Of a stretch of 64,000 bases of DNA, positions 48,723 through 59,416 are shown in pieces. The position numbers and the translations under genes were made by a program. Origin of the DNA: Streptomyces violaceusniger Tu 4113 (GTDB lineage Bacteria > Actinomycetota > Actinomycetes > Streptomycetales > Streptomycetaceae). Within the stretch, counting starts at the first letter, position 1, and the number at the start of each line of letters is the position of its first letter. Below the pieces are notes generated by a model that worked only from the letters and a program-made list of their open reading frames with translations, was not told the origin of the DNA and ran no database searches. The stretch spans positions 7,254,001 to 7,318,000 of the forward strand of contig NC_015957.1 in NCBI RefSeq assembly GCF_000147815.2, read 5' to 3'.

Positions 48723-49190
48723 ATGGCCCTGGACAAACGCCGAGTGCAGACCGCGGTGATCGGCCACGCCGATTCCGAGTTCCCTGTGGTCCTTCCGATG
48801 GAAGCGATAGAGCTCGACGACTTCCGGGGCCGTCATGCCGGCCAGATCTACTGGTGCGGCGTATGGCTGGTGGCTGCGGACACCAGCTCGTCACCAAGCT
48901 GTACACCGATCGCGCATGCCACTTCGCGCACGTGCCGGATCCCGAGCACACCTCCACCTGTGCCCGGAAGGCGGCCGGGGTCTCCAGTGCGGACCACCTG
49001 TACATCAAGCAGGGTCTGCTGACCTGGCTGGCGGAGCAGGACGTCGACGCCACGGCCACCATCCCGCGCGATGAGGACGGTTCGATCGGAGGGGAAGTGC
49101 TCTTCGCCCCTGCCGGGCGCGCCAGCCTGCGGGTCCTGCTCTCCGAGCCGGCCGACTCACCAGCAGGAGAGGACTCTGCCCATCTGGTAC
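48723..49190 (+). pseudogene. CoiA-like zinc-binding protein, frameshifted and truncated
   Basis: MALDKRRVQTAVIGHADSEF ... FRGRHAGQIYWCG, then a shift near 48867 to GGCGHQLVTKLYTDRACHFA, HVPDPEHTSTCARKAAGVSS and ADHLYIKQGLLTWLAEQ. The CGxxL...CHFAH...C set is a zinc-binding arrangement like the N-terminus of CoiA competence nucleases; the downstream nuclease domain would follow the ADHLYIKQ segment. The gene runs into the element C fragment at about 49195, so its C-terminal domain is lost. Confidence 0.65.
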
Positions 49191-49198
49191 TTGGCCCC

Positions 49199-49915
49199 GA
49201 GATTCAAGGTGAACTGGCCCGGCTCGGACACCCGATCGCCGCCTCGACCGTCTGGCAGATCCTCCACACCGCAGGAATCGACCCTGCACCACGCCGCACC
49301 GGCCCAACCTGGCGCGAGTTCCTCTCAGCGCAGGCCACCAGTCTGCTCGCCTGCGACTTCCTCCACATCGACACCATCAGCCTGCAACGCCTGTACGCCC
49401 TGATCTTCCTCGAGCACCACACCCGGCGCCTGCACATCGGCGGCGTCACCGCACACCCGACCGCGGCCTGGACCACCCAGCAAGCCCGCAACCTCGGCAC
49501 CGACCTCGGCATACGCATGGACTCACTGCGCTTCCTCATCCGAGACCACGACAGCAAGTACACCGACGCCTTCGACGCCGTATTCCAAGCCGAGGACATC
49601 GAGATCATCAAGACACCGGTCCGCGCACCGAAAGCCAACGCCCACTGCGAACGAGTGATCGGCACCCTCCGCCGAGAAGCCCTCGACCACATACTCATCC
49701 TCGACGAAGCTCACGCCCGCCAAGTCCTGGCCACATACCAGAGGCACTACAACGCGCACCGCCCCCACCGAGCCCGACACCAACTACCTCCCCAGGCCCA
49801 CCAACAACCACCTCCGGACCTGAAACCAACCAGCCGACGAGTCCTGCGCACCCGCATCCTCGGCAGCGTGATCAACGAGTACAGATATGCCGCTTGACCA
49901 GGAAGCGACGATTAT
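49199..49915 (+). pseudogene. Element C transposase, C-terminal two thirds
   Basis: In frame with the CoiA-like remnant: EIQGELARLGHPIAASTVWQ, CDFLHIDT, FLIRDHDSKYTDAFD (RDHD instead of RDRD), APKANAHCERVIGTLR and INEYRYAA-stop, followed by the C right terminus (CGATTATTCGAGCCCCACA). All three acidic positions are kept but the N-terminal 120 residues are missing. The accidental fusion could yield a hybrid protein. Confidence 0.86.
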
Positions 49916-50184
49916 TCGAGCCCCACAAGTGCGGACTCAGCCACCCCCGGCCCACGGTCCGGGACCAGCCGCACCGCCCGACCTGCCACCTGGATGACCG
50001 GCGAACCGGCCTCCGTGCGCTCGTCGGCGATCTGCTCGCTCATCCGCTGCCACACCCGCTCGGCCACGGCCAACTCATCGCGCTCAGCTCGTACCTCCGA
50101 CAGCTGCTTGACCAGCTGTTCTTCGAGCCCGTCCAGCTCCGCACACCGCGCGGCGATCCGCTCCAGCACCTCGGGATCCATCAT
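49912..50184 (-). CDS. Coiled-coil protein of unknown function, C-terminally truncated
   Basis: MMDPEVLERIAARCAELDGL, EEQLVKQLSEVRAERDELAV, AERVWQRMSEQIADERTEAG: a helical hairpin-type coiled coil often seen in Streptomyces mobile regions. There it normally continues as a winged-helix domain of another 60-70 residues. Here VAESALVGLE-stop is read from the element C terminus, so the C-terminal domain is gone. Its first codons and leader recur at 28866-28955. Confidence 0.65.
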   Translation of the reverse strand: MMDPEVLERIAARCAELDGLEEQLVKQLSEVRAERDELAVAERVWQRMSEQIADERTEAGSPVIQVAGRAVRLVPDRGPGVAESALVGLE

Positions 50185-50453
50185 GGGCCGGAGCGTAGGA
50201 GCGGGACCCGCGACGACGGACGGGAATCCGCAAACCCACTCCTGCCAGACAATCTACACCCCAGACTGCCGCCCACGACCAGCACGAGCACCCCGAACCG
50301 GCGTCACACCAGCACCCTGACCAGCTACTTCAAGATGGCGCAGCTTCAGTGGCTCTTCGTGGATCAGCCTGGGTGGCATGATGCCTCAACAGACGGCCCG
50401 CTCAAGTGCCCGGTGAAGGTGACCCGTGTGGCGGGACAACCGAGCGCGACCTG

Positions 50454-50692
50454 TCATCGACACCGGCGGGCGTTGAGCCGGGCGGCCTGGAGCGTCAGGT
50501 GGTCGCGCTCGGCGAGGTCGGGTGCCTTGGGGGCCGCCTCGGCGTACAGCCGTGCCGCCGTCGCCAGGTCGCCGTCGCGCTCGTGCACGTACACCGCCAC
50601 GGCGGTGTGGCGGGGGCAGTGAGTCGTTCAGCGTCGCGAGCGCCGCCAGCCCGGCGCGCGGTCCGTCGGCCTCGCCGACGGCCACTGCGCGG
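50454..50692 (-). pseudogene. ECF sigma factor (SigJ/DUF6596 type), C-terminal tail
   Basis: LAALATLNDSLP, then after a one-base shift near 50620 RHTAVAVYVHERDGDLATAA, RLYAEAAPKAPDLAERDHLT and LQAARLNARR-stop. This is the TPR-like tail of large ECF sigma factors. The sigma2/sigma4 domains are absent; an IS scrap (RSHAKIRAL, 50700-50760) takes their place upstream. Confidence 0.7.
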
Positions 50693-50699
50693 TTAGAGC

Positions 50700-50760
50700 C
50701 CGGTCAGCAGGTGGACCGGTCCCATGCGAAGATCCGTGCACTCGATGATGGAAAAGCCTT
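50700..50760 (+). repeat. IS5-type transposase scrap
   Basis: GGTCAGCAGGTGGACCGGTC then CATGCGAAGATCCGTGCACT repeats the sequence at 52298-52342, which encodes NRSYAKIRALV of a transposase C-terminus. It is a small relic; the next 55 bases to the DUF2267 stop hold nothing recognisable. Confidence 0.6.
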
Positions 50761-50817
50761 GCTGTCGACAGTCGCTGACAACCGATCGCGGCAACGAAGC
50801 GGCTCGCGAAACGGTCG

Positions 50818-51213
50818 CTACCTGGCGCCGGCCGGGCCCGCGGGTTTGGAGAGCAGGACGTCGTACTCCCTGGGCAGTTGGGCGGTCGCGTTGCGGAACT
50901 CCTGGTCGCCGACCGCTTCCCTCAGGGTGGCCAGGACCGCGCGGATCCCGGCCTCCGCGAGTTCGCGGGGCACGTCCGCGCGGTCGGCCACACGCCGGAC
51001 GAACGAGTCGGCCCCGTAGCCCTTCGCGATCTCCTCGTCCGTGCGCAGCCAGCTCTTCAGCGGTTCCGGCAGCGGCTCCGCGAGGTCCTGGGCCTCTCCG
51101 CCGCTGATCCGGTCGGCGAGCACCTCAAAGGTGGCGCGTGTGAGGGTCTCCGCAACGTCGAGGGAGACGCCCGCCCGCTCGGCTGCCTTCGCCAGGAATG
51201 CGTCGTACTCCAT
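50818..51213 (-). CDS. DUF2267 domain protein
   Basis: 131 residues, MEYDAFLAKAAERAGVSLDV, AETLTRATFEVLADRISGGE, AQDLAEPLPEPLKSWLR and then a second, diverged copy of the same repeat (FVRRVADRADVPRELAEAGI, RAVLATLREAVGDQEFRNAT, AQLPREYDVLL). Two tandem four-helix repeats are the family hallmark. The role is unknown; the family often accompanies stress and dormancy genes. It faces away from the MBL-fold gene. Confidence 0.87.
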   Translation of the reverse strand: MEYDAFLAKAAERAGVSLDVAETLTRATFEVLADRISGGEAQDLAEPLPEPLKSWLRTDEEIAKGYGADSFVRRVADRADVPRELAEAGIRAVLATLREAVGDQEFRNATAQLPREYDVLLSKPAGPAGAR

Positions 51214-51528
51214 GCGACCCTGCCCCAGTCGTCGTCAGGCCGTCCGTCGGCGTGATCACCAACAGATCCAGTCAAACCCACACCTGTCGCCTCGGCCACT
51301 GGGCAGGGCCGGCATCGATCCCGCCGTGTCGCGGAGTGGCCATGAGTTCCTGCAGGTCAGCGTATACGCCCCAGTGAGGGATGACCTGCCGGTTGCTGCC
51401 GCATGCCCGGCGGGGTCCACTGGGGGTAGAGGGCCTCATCCGGAAAGGGGCTGTTCCATGGAACGGCAAACAAAGGACCCCAGAACGCGGGTGACTGCCC
51501 GCGGCCGAGCACTCCCGGCGGTGATGTC

Positions 51529-52161
51529 GTGACCGCCCGGGTCGAGTGCGTGGTGACGACCGGCGTCGTGGCCGGGCCGGAACCCGACACCACGCCGATG
51601 GAGAACAACGTGTGGATCGTCGGTGACGACGAGCAGGCGCTGGTGGTCGACGCCGCACACGAGCCGGACGTCATCGCCACGGCGCTCGGCGACCGCCGCG
51701 TGGTGGCGATCGCGTGCACCCACGCACACAGCGGACACGTCGACGCAGCGGTGGCTCTGTCCGACCGCACCGGGGCTCCGATCATGCTGCACCCGGACGA
51801 CCTGGAGCTGTGGCGCCGCAGCTTTCCCAGCCGTGTCCCCGACGAGGAACTCGTCGACGGCCAGGTGATCGATGTCGCCGGAACTGTTCTGACGGTGCGT
51901 CACACTCCGGGACACACGCCGGGATCCGTAAGTCTGTACGATCCGGCGCTCCGCAGCGTCTTCACCGGGGACATGCTGCTCTCGCGCGGCCCTGGAGCCA
52001 TCGGGCCGGAGGACTCCGACTTCCAGGCGATGACCCACTCGATCCGCGAGCGCCTCGTCACCCTGCCCCCCGAGACGGTGGTGTGCCCGGGGCATGGCGA
52101 CGTCACCACGGTCGGCGAGGTGGGCGAGCAGGTGGAGGACTGGCTCCGCCGCATCACGTGA
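51529..52161 (+). CDS. MBL-fold metallo-hydrolase with altered metal motif
   Basis: 210 residues from GTG 51529, overlapping the stop of a 24-codon frame (GTGA). N-terminal TTPMENNVWIVGDDEQALVV, then the signature THAHSGHVD: H65, H67 and H70 are kept, but G69 replaces the Asp of HxHxDH. Further ligands are present (VRHTPGHTPGSVSLYD, FTGDMLL, CPGHGD). In Streptomyces close relatives usually act as hydroxyacylglutathione- or mycothiol-linked hydrolases next to a mycothiol-dependent dehydrogenase, which is missing here. The lost Asp may weaken the second metal site; a Asp two residues later (D72) might compensate. Confidence 0.85.
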   Translation: MTARVECVVTTGVVAGPEPDTTPMENNVWIVGDDEQALVVDAAHEPDVIATALGDRRVVAIACTHAHSGHVDAAVALSDRTGAPIMLHPDDLELWRRSFPSRVPDEELVDGQVIDVAGTVLTVRHTPGHTPGSVSLYDPALRSVFTGDMLLSRGPGAIGPEDSDFQAMTHSIRERLVTLPPETVVCPGHGDVTTVGEVGEQVEDWLRRIT

Positions 52162-52289
52162 GAGCGAGAGGCCCAGGAAGCCGAAGACGGCCAGGGTGCC
52201 ACTGAGCCATTCCAATCCGAGGACGTTGCTTGGCAGTTGGGCTGACAACGTGGTGAAGCCCCTGGTAGATGGTTTTTCGGCCCAGTGAG

Positions 52290-52431
52290 CCGTCTCCGGT
52301 CAGCAGGTGGTGAACCGGTCCTATGCGAAGATCCGTGCACTCGTCGAGCAGCCCATGGCCGCCCTCAAGTCCTGGCAACTCCTCCGCAAGCTCCGGTGCT
52401 CGACCACCCGGATCACCTGCCTGTCCAGGCC
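52290..52431 (+). pseudogene. IS5-type transposase C-terminal fragment
   Basis: VNRSYAKIRALVEQPMAALK, SWQLLRKLRCSTTRITCL: the C-terminal helix with the catalytic Glu (VEQPMAxLK). It is cut at 52431/52432 by element B copy 3. Shares its start with the scrap at 50700. Confidence 0.72.
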
Positions 52432-54325
<1,894 letters not shown>

Positions 54326-54330
54326 CGCAG

Positions 54331-54813
54331 TGCGCGCACGGCATCACCAGCCTGTTCGCCGCCTTCAATATCGCCGACGGCAGCGTCATATCCGAACTGC
54401 ACCGCCGCCATCGGGCCATCGAGTTCAAGAAGTTCCTTGTCACGATCGACAAGGCCGTGCCCGCCGGCCTCGACGTCCATCTGGTCTGCGACAATTACGC
54501 CACCCACAACACCGCCGAGATCAAGACGTGGCTCGGAAACCACCGCTTCCACGTCCACTTCACCCCCACCGGCTCCTCGTGGATGAACCAGGTCGAGCGG
54601 TGGTTCGGCCTGCTGACGGACAAGCTCATCCGCCGCGGCGTGCACACCTCCGTGAAGGCACTGGAGCAAGACATCAGGGCCTGGATCGAGGGATGGAACG
54701 AGAACCCCAGGCCCTTCACCTGGACCAAGACCGCCGACGAGATCCTCAACTCCCTCGCCGACTACCTCACCAAGGTCACTCCGCCAGCCACTGAGAACCA
54801 GCGAGAGACTTAA
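54331..54813 (+). pseudogene. IS630-family transposase, C-terminal fragment
   Basis: HGITSLFAAFNIADGSVISE, LDVHLVCDNYATHNTAEIKT (second catalytic Asp) and FTPTGSSWMNQVERWFGLLT (catalytic Glu), ending TPPATENQRET. The N-terminal HTH and first Asp are missing. It is joined head to head with the IS701 fragment at 54330. Confidence 0.9.
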
Positions 54814-54939
54814 GCCCACTATTTCAGGCGCAAGACACTAGGTGTTCTACCCACAGAGGTTGGTGACGGGTCCGTCGCCTGACGAGCTGGGGTAGCGGCG
54901 TTGTCGCTCACCGCGCCCCTGGGCCGGACAGCTGTTTCG

Positions 54940-55650
54940 CTAACTGCGCTGGCGGGGGGCGAGGGAGTGGAGTCCGGTGTCAATGAGTTGGGCTGCGCGT
55001 TGGACGTCGGCACTGACCACGTCGTGCAGCTCCTCGAAGGTCCGGGTGCAATTCAGATGCTTGCGGAGCGCCCGGAACTGGATCGGCCACAACGCGAGCA
55101 GGGCGGTCGCGGCGATCTGCGGTTCGGGGTCGTCCGGGCTCATCTCGGTGCGCTGGGCCAGAGCCTGGGAGGCTACGGCGACTTGCTGGTCGGCCGTGTC
55201 GCGCTGGTAGGCACGCAGGGACGGGGTGGATCTGATCAGCATGCCGAAGCGCAGGAGCATAGCTTTGGCCTCGGTCGGGTCGTTCTGAGAGCTCAGCCAT
55301 GACGTGATGTTGGCCAGCTCGGTGGAAAGGATCTTCAACGCCGCATCGACCGGCGATAGGTCTGGATCGGTCAGGGTGGTCCGCAGCGAGTTCAACGTCG
55401 CCTCGCCCAAGTCGAGGACGAGGGATTCCTTGGTCGGGAAGTAGTTGAACACCGTCTTCTCCGACACTCCGCACGCTTCTGCGATCTCGGCGACCCGTAC
55501 GGCGTCGAAGCCGCGTTCCATGAACATCTCGGTGGCCGTGTCGGACAGCTGCCGTCGGAGAAGCCGCTTCTTGCGCTCCCGCAGTCCCTCGACGGCGGGT
55601 TCCTCGTCGCGCGGCCGCAGGGCCGTCCAATCCACGGTGCGCATGGTCAT
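54940..55650 (-). CDS. TetR family transcriptional regulator
   Basis: 236 residues from ATG 55650 (ATG 55644 is possible). The HTH begins RRQLSDTATEMFMERGFDAV, then RVAEIAEACGVSEKTVFNYF with the canonical F-N-Y-F-P-T-K-E end. The C-terminal ligand domain (LRAYQRDTADQQVAVASQAL) is of the common actinobacterial type. It diverges from the SRPBCC gene across a 104-base gap containing the dyad GTTACT-N10-AGTGAC and an A/T-rich -10-like stretch, so it probably represses itself and that gene. Confidence 0.9.
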   Translation of the reverse strand: MTMRTVDWTALRPRDEEPAVEGLRERKKRLLRRQLSDTATEMFMERGFDAVRVAEIAEACGVSEKTVFNYFPTKESLVLDLGEATLNSLRTTLTDPDLSPVDAALKILSTELANITSWLSSQNDPTEAKAMLLRFGMLIRSTPSLRAYQRDTADQQVAVASQALAQRTEMSPDDPEPQIAATALLALWPIQFRALRKHLNCTRTFEELHDVVSADVQRAAQLIDTGLHSLAPRQRS

Positions 55651-55685
55651 CACCGAAGCATAGTCCAGCCCCTCGAATATATTCT

Positions 55686-55707
55686 GTTACTGTAAAGTTC
55701 TAGTGAC
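55686..55707. promoter_or_regulatory. Candidate TetR operator dyad
   Basis: GTTACT-N10-AGTGAC, arms differing at one base, sits in the middle of the divergent TetR/SRPBCC gap beside the palindrome GAATATATTC (about 55675-55684), a likely promoter element. Confidence 0.45.
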
Positions 55708-55754
55708 TGAATATTTATGTTGGCCTTGACGCCTGCATGCGAAGGGAGCTCTCC

Positions 55755-56237
55755 ATGAGCGCCATCCACATCGTCCGCGACTACCCGCACCCACCGCGGA
55801 AGGTCTGGCGAGCGGTCACCGATCCGGAGCTGATTCCGTTGTGGACGGCCACCGGCGCCGGCGCCCGGCCCGAGGGCTTCGCCACCACGGTCGGCGCCAC
55901 GTTCACGTTCGTCGCGAAGCCCAAGCCCGGCTGGAGCGGCGTCGTGGTGTGCGAGGTGTTGGAGGTCCGCGAGCCTTCGCTGCTGCGGTACTCGTGGCAG
56001 GACGAGAGCGGTGGCGAGGTGACCCAGGTCGCCTACCGGCTCGAACCGCACGGCAGCGGAACACGCTTCACCTACGACCACACCGGCTTCACCGGCGCTG
56101 GAGGCTTCTTCATGGCCAAGATCCTTGGCGTCGTCCGCACCAAGATGCTCACCAAGGGCCTGCCCGCAGTGTTGAACGACCTCGACGGCCAAGGCAACCT
56201 GCGCCCGGAAAGCCCCCTGAACCCCAAGCGGCCCTAG
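55755..56237 (+). CDS. SRPBCC/AHSA1 domain protein
   Basis: 160 residues from ATG 55755 (GAAGGGAG upstream). IHIVRDYPHPPRKVWRAVTD, PELIPLWTATGAGARPEGFA and VLEVREPSLLRYSWQDESGG are the START-like helix-grip fold with the AHSA1 pattern; the closing helix is TKMLTKGLPAVLNDL. Such proteins bind hydrophobic ligands or act as small cyclases. It is divergent from the TetR gene, which probably controls it. Element A copy 3 begins 18 bases after its stop. Confidence 0.9.
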   Translation: MSAIHIVRDYPHPPRKVWRAVTDPELIPLWTATGAGARPEGFATTVGATFTFVAKPKPGWSGVVVCEVLEVREPSLLRYSWQDESGGEVTQVAYRLEPHGSGTRFTYDHTGFTGAGGFFMAKILGVVRTKMLTKGLPAVLNDLDGQGNLRPESPLNPKRP

Positions 56238-56254
56238 CAGGCGCGAGAACCCTG

Positions 56255-57509
56255 CGCCTGCCGAAAAACCCATCCAGCCTGGTGGGAGGCGGTGCGCGGT
56301 GTACGGGAGGTCGACCGGCGCAGTCGCCTGGGCGGGCGCTCTCGCGAGGCTGGTGCTCGCGAGAGGCAAAATGATCGACCATGCTGCTGCGACTGGCCTA
56401 CCTGGGCGTGACGAATGCGTTCGCCATGCTGCGCCTGCTACCGATGGGCGATCGAGACAAGGCTGTCGAGATACTCGCCTTGCGCCATCAGATCGTGGTG
56501 CTGGAGCGCCAACTCGGCAAGGAGCGGGCGCGGTTCGCCCCGAGCGATCAGGCCTTTCTGGCGGCGCTGCTGCACCGGCTTCCCATGGACGTGCTCCGCG
56601 GGGTGCGGCTGCTGGTGCGTCCGGACACGGTGCTGCGCTGGCATCGCGACCTTCTCGCACGCCGCCATGCTGCCGCCTCGCGGCCCAGGCGCTCGGGACG
56701 GCCTCGGACCGTGCACTCCGTGCGGACCCTGGTGCTGCGCCTGGCGCGGGAGAACCCTGGCTGGGGATATCGCCGCCTGCACGGCGAACTGCTCGTCCTG
56801 GGCGTGAAGGTGGCCGCTTCCACCGTCTGGGAGATCCTGCAAGAGGCCGGCATCGATCCAGCACCCGAGCGGTCCTCCAGCACCTGGACGGACTTCCTGC
56901 GCTCCCAGGCCGACGCCCTGCTGGCCTGCGACTTCTTCGAAACGGTCACCCTATCCGGGGCACGCATGCACGTCTTCGCTGTCATCGAGCACGCAAGCCG
57001 ACGGATCCGAATCCTCGGTGCCACCGCGCACCCGACCTCTGCGTGGGTGGCACAGGCCGCGAAGAACCTCGCCATGGATCTTGAGGACGTAGGCTGCAGA
57101 GCGCGTTACATGATCAGGGACAGGGACGGGAAGTTCCCCGGCCTGCTCGATGCCATTCTGGCGGATGCGGGGATCGAGGTCGTGCTCAGCGGTGTTCAGA
57201 TGCCGAGGATGAACTCGCTCATGGAACGGTGGGTGCAGACCTGCCGACGGGAACTCCTGGACCGCACCCTGATCTGGAACCACCGACACTTGCTCCACGT
57301 CCTGCGCGAGTTCGAGCAGTTCTACAACGCACACCGGCCGCACCAGGGCATCGGGAACGCCAGACCGCTGCACGCCTTACCGACGCCGATCGACGATCCT
57401 GAGCAGATCAGCCGTCTCGACATACGACGGCGCGATCGGCTCGGCGGGATCCTCCACGAGTACCAACATGCCGCATGACCTGCACGGATGACATTCTCGG
57501 CAAGGGCAG
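56255..57509 (+). mobile_element. Element A, copy 3 (complete)
   Basis: Left end GCCTGCCGAAAAACCCATCC; right end ACCTGCACGGATGACATTCT, CGGCAAGGGCAG. The ends are more diverged from each other than in copies 1 and 2, but the transposase inside is unbroken. Confidence 0.82.
56381..57478 (+). CDS. Element A transposase, integrase-core (rve) type
   Basis: 365 residues, MLLRLAYLGVTNAFAMLRLL. Coiled N-terminus EILALRHQIVVLERQL; HTH-like LVLRLARENPGWGYRRLHGE; catalytic D184 (LACDFFET), D249 (MIRDRDGKF) and E282 (SLMERW); a C-terminal YNAHRPHQG block and RDRLGGILHEYQHAA tail. No lesion. It is the only complete copy of the element in the window, and the template for reading copies 1 and 2. Confidence 0.92.
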   Translation: MLLRLAYLGVTNAFAMLRLLPMGDRDKAVEILALRHQIVVLERQLGKERARFAPSDQAFLAALLHRLPMDVLRGVRLLVRPDTVLRWHRDLLARRHAAASRPRRSGRPRTVHSVRTLVLRLARENPGWGYRRLHGELLVLGVKVAASTVWEILQEAGIDPAPERSSSTWTDFLRSQADALLACDFFETVTLSGARMHVFAVIEHASRRIRILGATAHPTSAWVAQAAKNLAMDLEDVGCRARYMIRDRDGKFPGLLDAILADAGIEVVLSGVQMPRMNSLMERWVQTCRRELLDRTLIWNHRHLLHVLREFEQFYNAHRPHQGIGNARPLHALPTPIDDPEQISRLDIRRRDRLGGILHEYQHAA

Positions 57510-57657
57510 CGCATGACGGTCACCGAGAAGTGTGCGACATCCCGTGGGTTGCTCTGAGCCTCGCTGAGTCCTCGACCTCGTGGCCAGGGGGTTCGTCTTC
57601 TCTCCGGCAGTGGTTCGCGGGCTGACGTAACTTCGGGATTCCTGAAGCGTTCTCACC

Positions 57658-58401
57658 ATGTCCGATCGGTTCACGATCGGGCTGAAGGTGAGGGGGCTCG
57701 GGTTGGCGCTGGCTGTCGTACGGGACCTGCGCGATGTCCGGCCACCGGTTACAGCGGAAGAGCTGGAGCAGTTCGAGACCGACGTGCTGGCGGGGTTCGT
57801 GCTGGCGCGGGCTTCGGCCGGGCTGGCGGACGGCACGATCCGCGGGGACGTCGGGCACCTGGAGCAGATGCGGTCATGGTTCGGCCGGCCGCTGTGGGAG
57901 ATGGAGCCGCCCGACGCCGACGCGTACTTCGGGAAGGTGCTGCGGGCCTCGCCGAGCGGTACCCGGCTGGGGCGCTCTCAGGCGCTGACCACGTACTTCC
58001 TGTTCCTGGAGCTGCGGCACAAGGTCGAGATCCACCGGATAACCGGCCGGGTGATCGAGTGCCCGATCGATGAGATGAACCGGCCGCGCGGGTCGAAGGA
58101 CGTGGCACTGCGGATTCCGCCGTCTGGGCCGGATGTCAAGACGCTGTTCGCCGTATGGGGCGGCGAGCTGGCGACCTGCCGACAGTTCGCCCCGACCGCC
58201 CGGAACTACACCGCCTCCAAGCTGATGTCCCAGGTCGGGCTGCGGGTCAGCGAGGCGTGCAAGCTCGATCTGGCGGACATCAAGTGGGACCTGGGCCGCT
58301 TCGGCAAGCTCCACGTCCGCCACGGAAAGGGAGCCCGGGGCTCGGGCCCGCGCGAGCGAATGGTCCCCCTGATCGACGGGGCCGACCGCACTGCGACCTG
58401 A
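57658..58401 (+). pseudogene. Tyrosine recombinase/integrase, C-terminally truncated
   Basis: 247 residues remain. The N-terminal SAM-like core-binding domain (FETDVLAGFVLARASAGLAD ... YFLFLELRHKVEIHRITGRV) and the first catalytic Arg (R196 in SQVGLRVSEACKLDLADIKW) are present. After KGARGSGPRERMVPLIDGAD the frame ends; the H-x-x-R, His/Trp and Tyr nucleophile boxes are missing. About 100 codons are lost where Tn3 sequence begins. Without the Tyr it cannot recombine DNA. Confidence 0.87.
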
Positions 58402-58432
58402 CCATGCACTGAGCCACAGGCCGGCCTTGCGG

Positions 58433-58700
58433 CTACTTGTCGTCGGCGTCCTCGGCGCTGTCCGGGTCGCACAGCGGGCGCAGGCCCTGGCCGCGGCCGC
58501 CGGCCTTGACGTTGAACAGGCGGCGACCCAGGAAGTTGATGTGCCGGTCCTTGAGTGGGAAGAGGCGGGCGACGTACCCGTCCTTGATGTCGTGGCCCTC
58601 GCCGCGGAGCTGGGCGACGGCGGCGCCCAGGTAGCGGGTATTCAGACAGCATCACAGCATTGAGGACCAGACCGAGGACGGCGAGCCACGGTCCCGGCGT
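58433..58700 (-). pseudogene. Tn3-family transposase, C-terminal tail
   Basis: GPWLAVLGLVLNAVML, then after a shift near 58640 NTRYLGAAVAQLRGEGHDIK, DGYVARLFPLKDRHINFLGR and LFNVKAGGRGQGLRPLCDPD-stop. The GHxIKDEDVARLSPLxxxHINxLGRYxF block is diagnostic for Tn3-type C-termini. The rest of the gene is absent here, but a Tn3 N-terminus appears at 61.6 kb. Confidence 0.85.
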
Positions 58701-58754
58701 AGTTCCGTTTTGATGCCATAAGTCTGATTTACGCATGGATGTTGGTGTCGATTT

Positions 58755-58796
58755 TGGTCGGGTAGCCCGGGGCATCTCAGCCCCGGGCTACCCGAC
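58755..58796. terminator. Perfect 17-bp hairpin
   Basis: GGTCGGGTAGCCCGGGG (58755-58771) and CCCCGGGCTACCCGACC (58780-58796) with an 8-base loop (CATCTCAG). It lies 90 bases past the stop of the minus-strand SnoaL gene; it is probably that gene's terminator, working without a U-tract. It could also insulate it from Tn3 debris. Confidence 0.6.
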
Positions 58797-58885
58797 CCAG
58801 CGCCGATGAGATCTTCCCGTGATTGAGGCTGCCCGGTAGGTCGCCAGCAGCTCTTGAGCTGCCGGGCCTGGACTTCCAAGCCCCT

Positions 58886-59302
58886 TTACGACGCAGGGGT
58901 GTTCCAGAACGCCTCCCAGGTAGCCTCGTCGGACACCGCCTCCCAGTGCTCAGCGAGTTGGTCCGGTCCGCTAAAACGCCAGAAACCGGCAACCTTCATC
59001 TCCAGGTCCCGGCCGTTGCGGGAGGCGGTCATCGTTTGTTCGACGACGGCCCACTGGTCGTCGGCGCAGTATTCGATGGAGGTGCGTCGTAGCGTTCCGC
59101 CGCTGAGCTGCCGTAGAAGCCCGATGTGGCCCTTGAACGCGTCCAAGCCGACGAAGGTGCCGCCGATGGGTCCGTGCCCGGCTGTGTGTGCGACGAAGGG
59201 TTCCGTGATTGCTTCCTCGAGCAAGGCTGGGCCCTCGCCGTCCTTCGTCGGGCCGTAGATTCGCTCGAACAGTTTTGCGTGTGGGTGGTCGTTGGTCAGC
59301 AT
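58886..59302 (-). CDS. SnoaL-like/NTF2-like protein
   Basis: 138 residues, HAKLFERIYGPTKDGEGPAL, EEAITEPFVAHTAGHGPIGG, TFVGLDAFKGHIGLLRQL and FWRFSGPDQLAEHWEAV. NTF2 fold with the HTAGHGPxxG loop that lines the pocket in limonene-epoxide-hydrolase-like and dienelactone-type members. It lies 114 bases downstream of a VOC-fold gene on the same strand; both probably belong to the Lrp regulator's unit. Confidence 0.85.
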   Translation of the reverse strand: MLTNDHPHAKLFERIYGPTKDGEGPALLEEAITEPFVAHTAGHGPIGGTFVGLDAFKGHIGLLRQLSGGTLRRTSIEYCADDQWAVVEQTMTASRNGRDLEMKVAGFWRFSGPDQLAEHWEAVSDEATWEAFWNTPAS

Positions 59303-59416
59303 GACGTGTTCCTTTGACAGTCGGGCGGTCGGTCATCGGTGTGCAGGGTCGGCGTTGGCTGAGACGTCAGGCGGTTGAGTCCTGCCGGGCAGCGCGTGCC
59401 AGGCGGTACCCGGTAC

